Shown here: positions 62,501-64,000 of the stretch, in pieces
How positions within the stretch are numbered: the first letter of the stretch is position 1
Layout: the number at the start of each line of letters is the position of its first letter
Origin: Stratiolaelaps scimitus
Lineage: Eukaryota > Arthropoda > Arachnida > Mesostigmata > Laelapidae
Reading direction: 5' to 3'
Assembly: GCA_019614645.1 (NCBI GenBank)
Contig: JABWDB010000012.1
Span: forward strand, 2,108,001 to 2,172,000
Length of the DNA: 64,000 nt
Notes under the pieces: model-generated
Database searches by the model: none
What the model saw: the letters and a program-made list of their open reading frames with translations, nothing else
Told to the model about the DNA's origin: nothing
Made by a program: the position numbers and the translations under genes

Positions 62501-64000
62501 GTGGGGTCGTTTTTCATAAATTCTCTTGCGGATTTGATTCTAGCGATGTTCATTTGATCCATTCATGATTGTTGCTACAAACTTATTTGAGATTTTTCTA
62601 GTCCGGACAGTTTTACTGTAAATGTGGTCCTCCACAGGTAAAACGCCCAATGCTCTTGGTTTTGTTTTTGTGATAGTGCTTACCTTGGATCCAGTAACCG
62701 GCTTCCAAATATCTTCCTTTGCATTCTTTAAAAAAGTGGATTTCTTAATGGTAGAGTGTCTCTCGGCGACATATCCGGAGCTTAATTAAGGCGTTTTGAT
62801 GGCTAATCTACCTCTGTACCTCTGTATGGGTTATAGGTTTTGTGAGGCCAGTAGGATAACGGTACGGAGGGTACCTGAAATGATGTACGAATTTTGCAGC
62901 GCAAGGTGTAGTATTATAGTAGTAGTGTGTAATGTATTTATAATGTACCTTTAGAAAATACTGTTAAAATATTCGTTTTTCTATACCGTTAAAATACCGT
63001 TAAAATATCTTCTTGCGGCCAGCAGGTTAATTAGCATACGTCGACGAAAAGCAGGTATCCTAAATGCCATTCAGTGTAGAAGACCCTCATCAGATTAGTC
63101 TCCTTAGATCCCGATTTCCCAGCGGAACGAAATCCGAATTCAGCGTGACAGACCGAACATAACACACGTGTCAGTAAACAATGGATTTGACTGGGCAGAA
63201 AGGCGCATTTATTCAATTATCACAGCAGAGCCTGTTCACATATATAGACTGAACCCGCCACCCGAAACCGAGCTCGAATATATGGTTTCAGTATTCGGGT
63301 ATGATATAAGCTAGCACCTATCGTCTAATACCACTTGCAAGCATAAAAGGCACTATTGTCATTGTTTCTGTGAAAATTCTCCAAGGCTGAGGGTCATGTA
63401 CAATTTCTTAAAATATAATTTGATATATATATATAAGGTGATGGTTTATTAAAGTACTCATATAAAGGCATGCTCTCTATAACACATCAGTCCCTTAAAG
63501 TCCTACATTCATATGTGAGTCGTTAAACATTAGAATATTTTAAGCAGGAATATAATCGTTAGTTTTACGTGACCTCACGGAGCATATTTTCTGCTGTTTA
63601 GTGCACCAAAGTCATTTGTTCGCTTTCTTTTGCAAAACACAATTATCACAAAGATGACCACAGGAGGACCGGACGCATCCACCGACGCATTATTCACCTG
63701 CTGGATTTAGTACACTCTAAAGAAGTAACAATCGTCATAGACACTTTGTTTATGGTTACCTTGTTTATGGAAGCCGAGACAGAATTCCCAGAGTTAACCT
63801 CTGCCATTTGCTAATGATATCGTTGATTGCCACACTATTCTACTAGTGGTTGCTGGAGCGAGCGAGACCGAAGCTGTGCAGTACAATGAGAGTGACGCCA
63901 TTAGTTCCAGCTCGTCATTACTCCCAATACGAAAAGCGTCGGTGACTTGGCACAATGTTTTAATACTAAACGATATAGTACTAGGAAAATGATTGTCTCA
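59600..64000. other. No gene recognised apart from the 61.57-kb small ORF
   Basis: A strong - strand donor (CCAAG|GTAAGC at 62682-62687) follows a 33-codon open segment (62779-62688) containing KEDIWKPVTGSK, a possible internal exon of unknown identity. The rest is AT-rich with microsatellites and a CCGTTAAAATA tandem near 62960-63006. Confidence 0.35.
61574..61717 (+). CDS. 47-residue small ORF with zinc-finger-like motif
   Basis: ATG in a good context (ACCATGG) opens 47 codons to TAA at 61715-61717. The peptide is basic (LSLRKSKLGY) and contains YIQCTMCSNWS followed by MNAHKEH, that is C-x2-C-x14-H-x2-H. Classical C2H2 fingers have x12 and x3-5, so the match is approximate. The motif's aromatic residue before the first Cys and its Leu are in place. 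It may be a lone exon of a C2H2 gene, a decayed finger, or chance. No neighbouring fingers were found. Confidence 0.3.
   Translation: MDYLIQKKLSLRKSKLGYIQCTMCSNWSCITKRLYMNAHKEHSRQGH

Noticed and set aside
1..64000. CRISPR arrays, operons, prophage or bacterial systems
   Set aside because: No spaced direct repeats, no ribosome-binding sites and no long contiguous genes; the introns and TATA promoter show nuclear eukaryotic DNA.

Overview
This is eukaryotic DNA, most likely from an arthropod. The coding signal is short exons with canonical GT..AG junctions, a strong TATA-type core promoter, a secreted type-2 chitin-binding (CBM14/peritrophin-A) protein, many (TA)n, (TG)n and (GA)n microsatellites, and relics of Tc1-like transposons and tRNA-derived SINEs. 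There is no bacterial operon structure. The small-exon style and the SLC18B1-like transporter would suit a mite or tick, but that is an inference and the window contains no species marker.

Only two protein-coding genes can be assembled with confidence, and they face each other at the left end. On the + strand, the 3' part of a major-facilitator transporter of SLC18B1/vesicular amine transporter type is encoded by exons at 697-775, 1017-1112, 1499-1576 and 6136-6229. A plausible terminal exon lies at 9759-9959, and the 5' exons are outside the window or unrecognised. On the - strand, a two-exon gene (12313-12150 and 11575-10921) encodes a 272-residue secreted protein with one chitin-binding type-2 domain followed by a long Ser/Thr/Ala/Pro/Glu-rich tail. 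Its TATA box (12552-12546) and a duplicated initiator region are visible. The two genes converge, and candidate poly(A) signals for each lie within about 60 bp of each other near 10.66-10.72 kb.

From 12.6 kb to the right end the sequence looks intergenic or intronic. What can be identified there is mostly mobile-element debris. A 3'-truncated Tc1-like element sits at 25.30-26.30 kb, with a 5' terminal repeat, the first catalytic Asp, a nonsense codon, a second-Asp-to-Tyr change and a perfect 13-bp palindrome. A second Tc1-like relic is at about 46.0 kb, and a 196-codon ORF at 27.3 kb may be a third. One SINE-like family has four copies in two subtypes (43.6, 58.3, 38.9 and 47.3 kb). There are further isolated tRNA-like heads at 18.9, 19.3 and 58.0 kb, and an AATAAA plus (TTTGAA)n retroposon tail on the - strand at 40.9 kb. 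Several unassigned open frames are listed with low confidence because their length alone does not prove coding.

No new multi-gene system is evident. The items most worth a second look are the palindrome inside the Tc1 relic, the SINE family, a 32-bp frame-preserving repeat shared by 54.6 and 57.9 kb, a 47-codon zinc-finger-like small ORF at 61.6 kb, and the open reading frame clusters at 24.7-25.2 and 55.05-55.35 kb.
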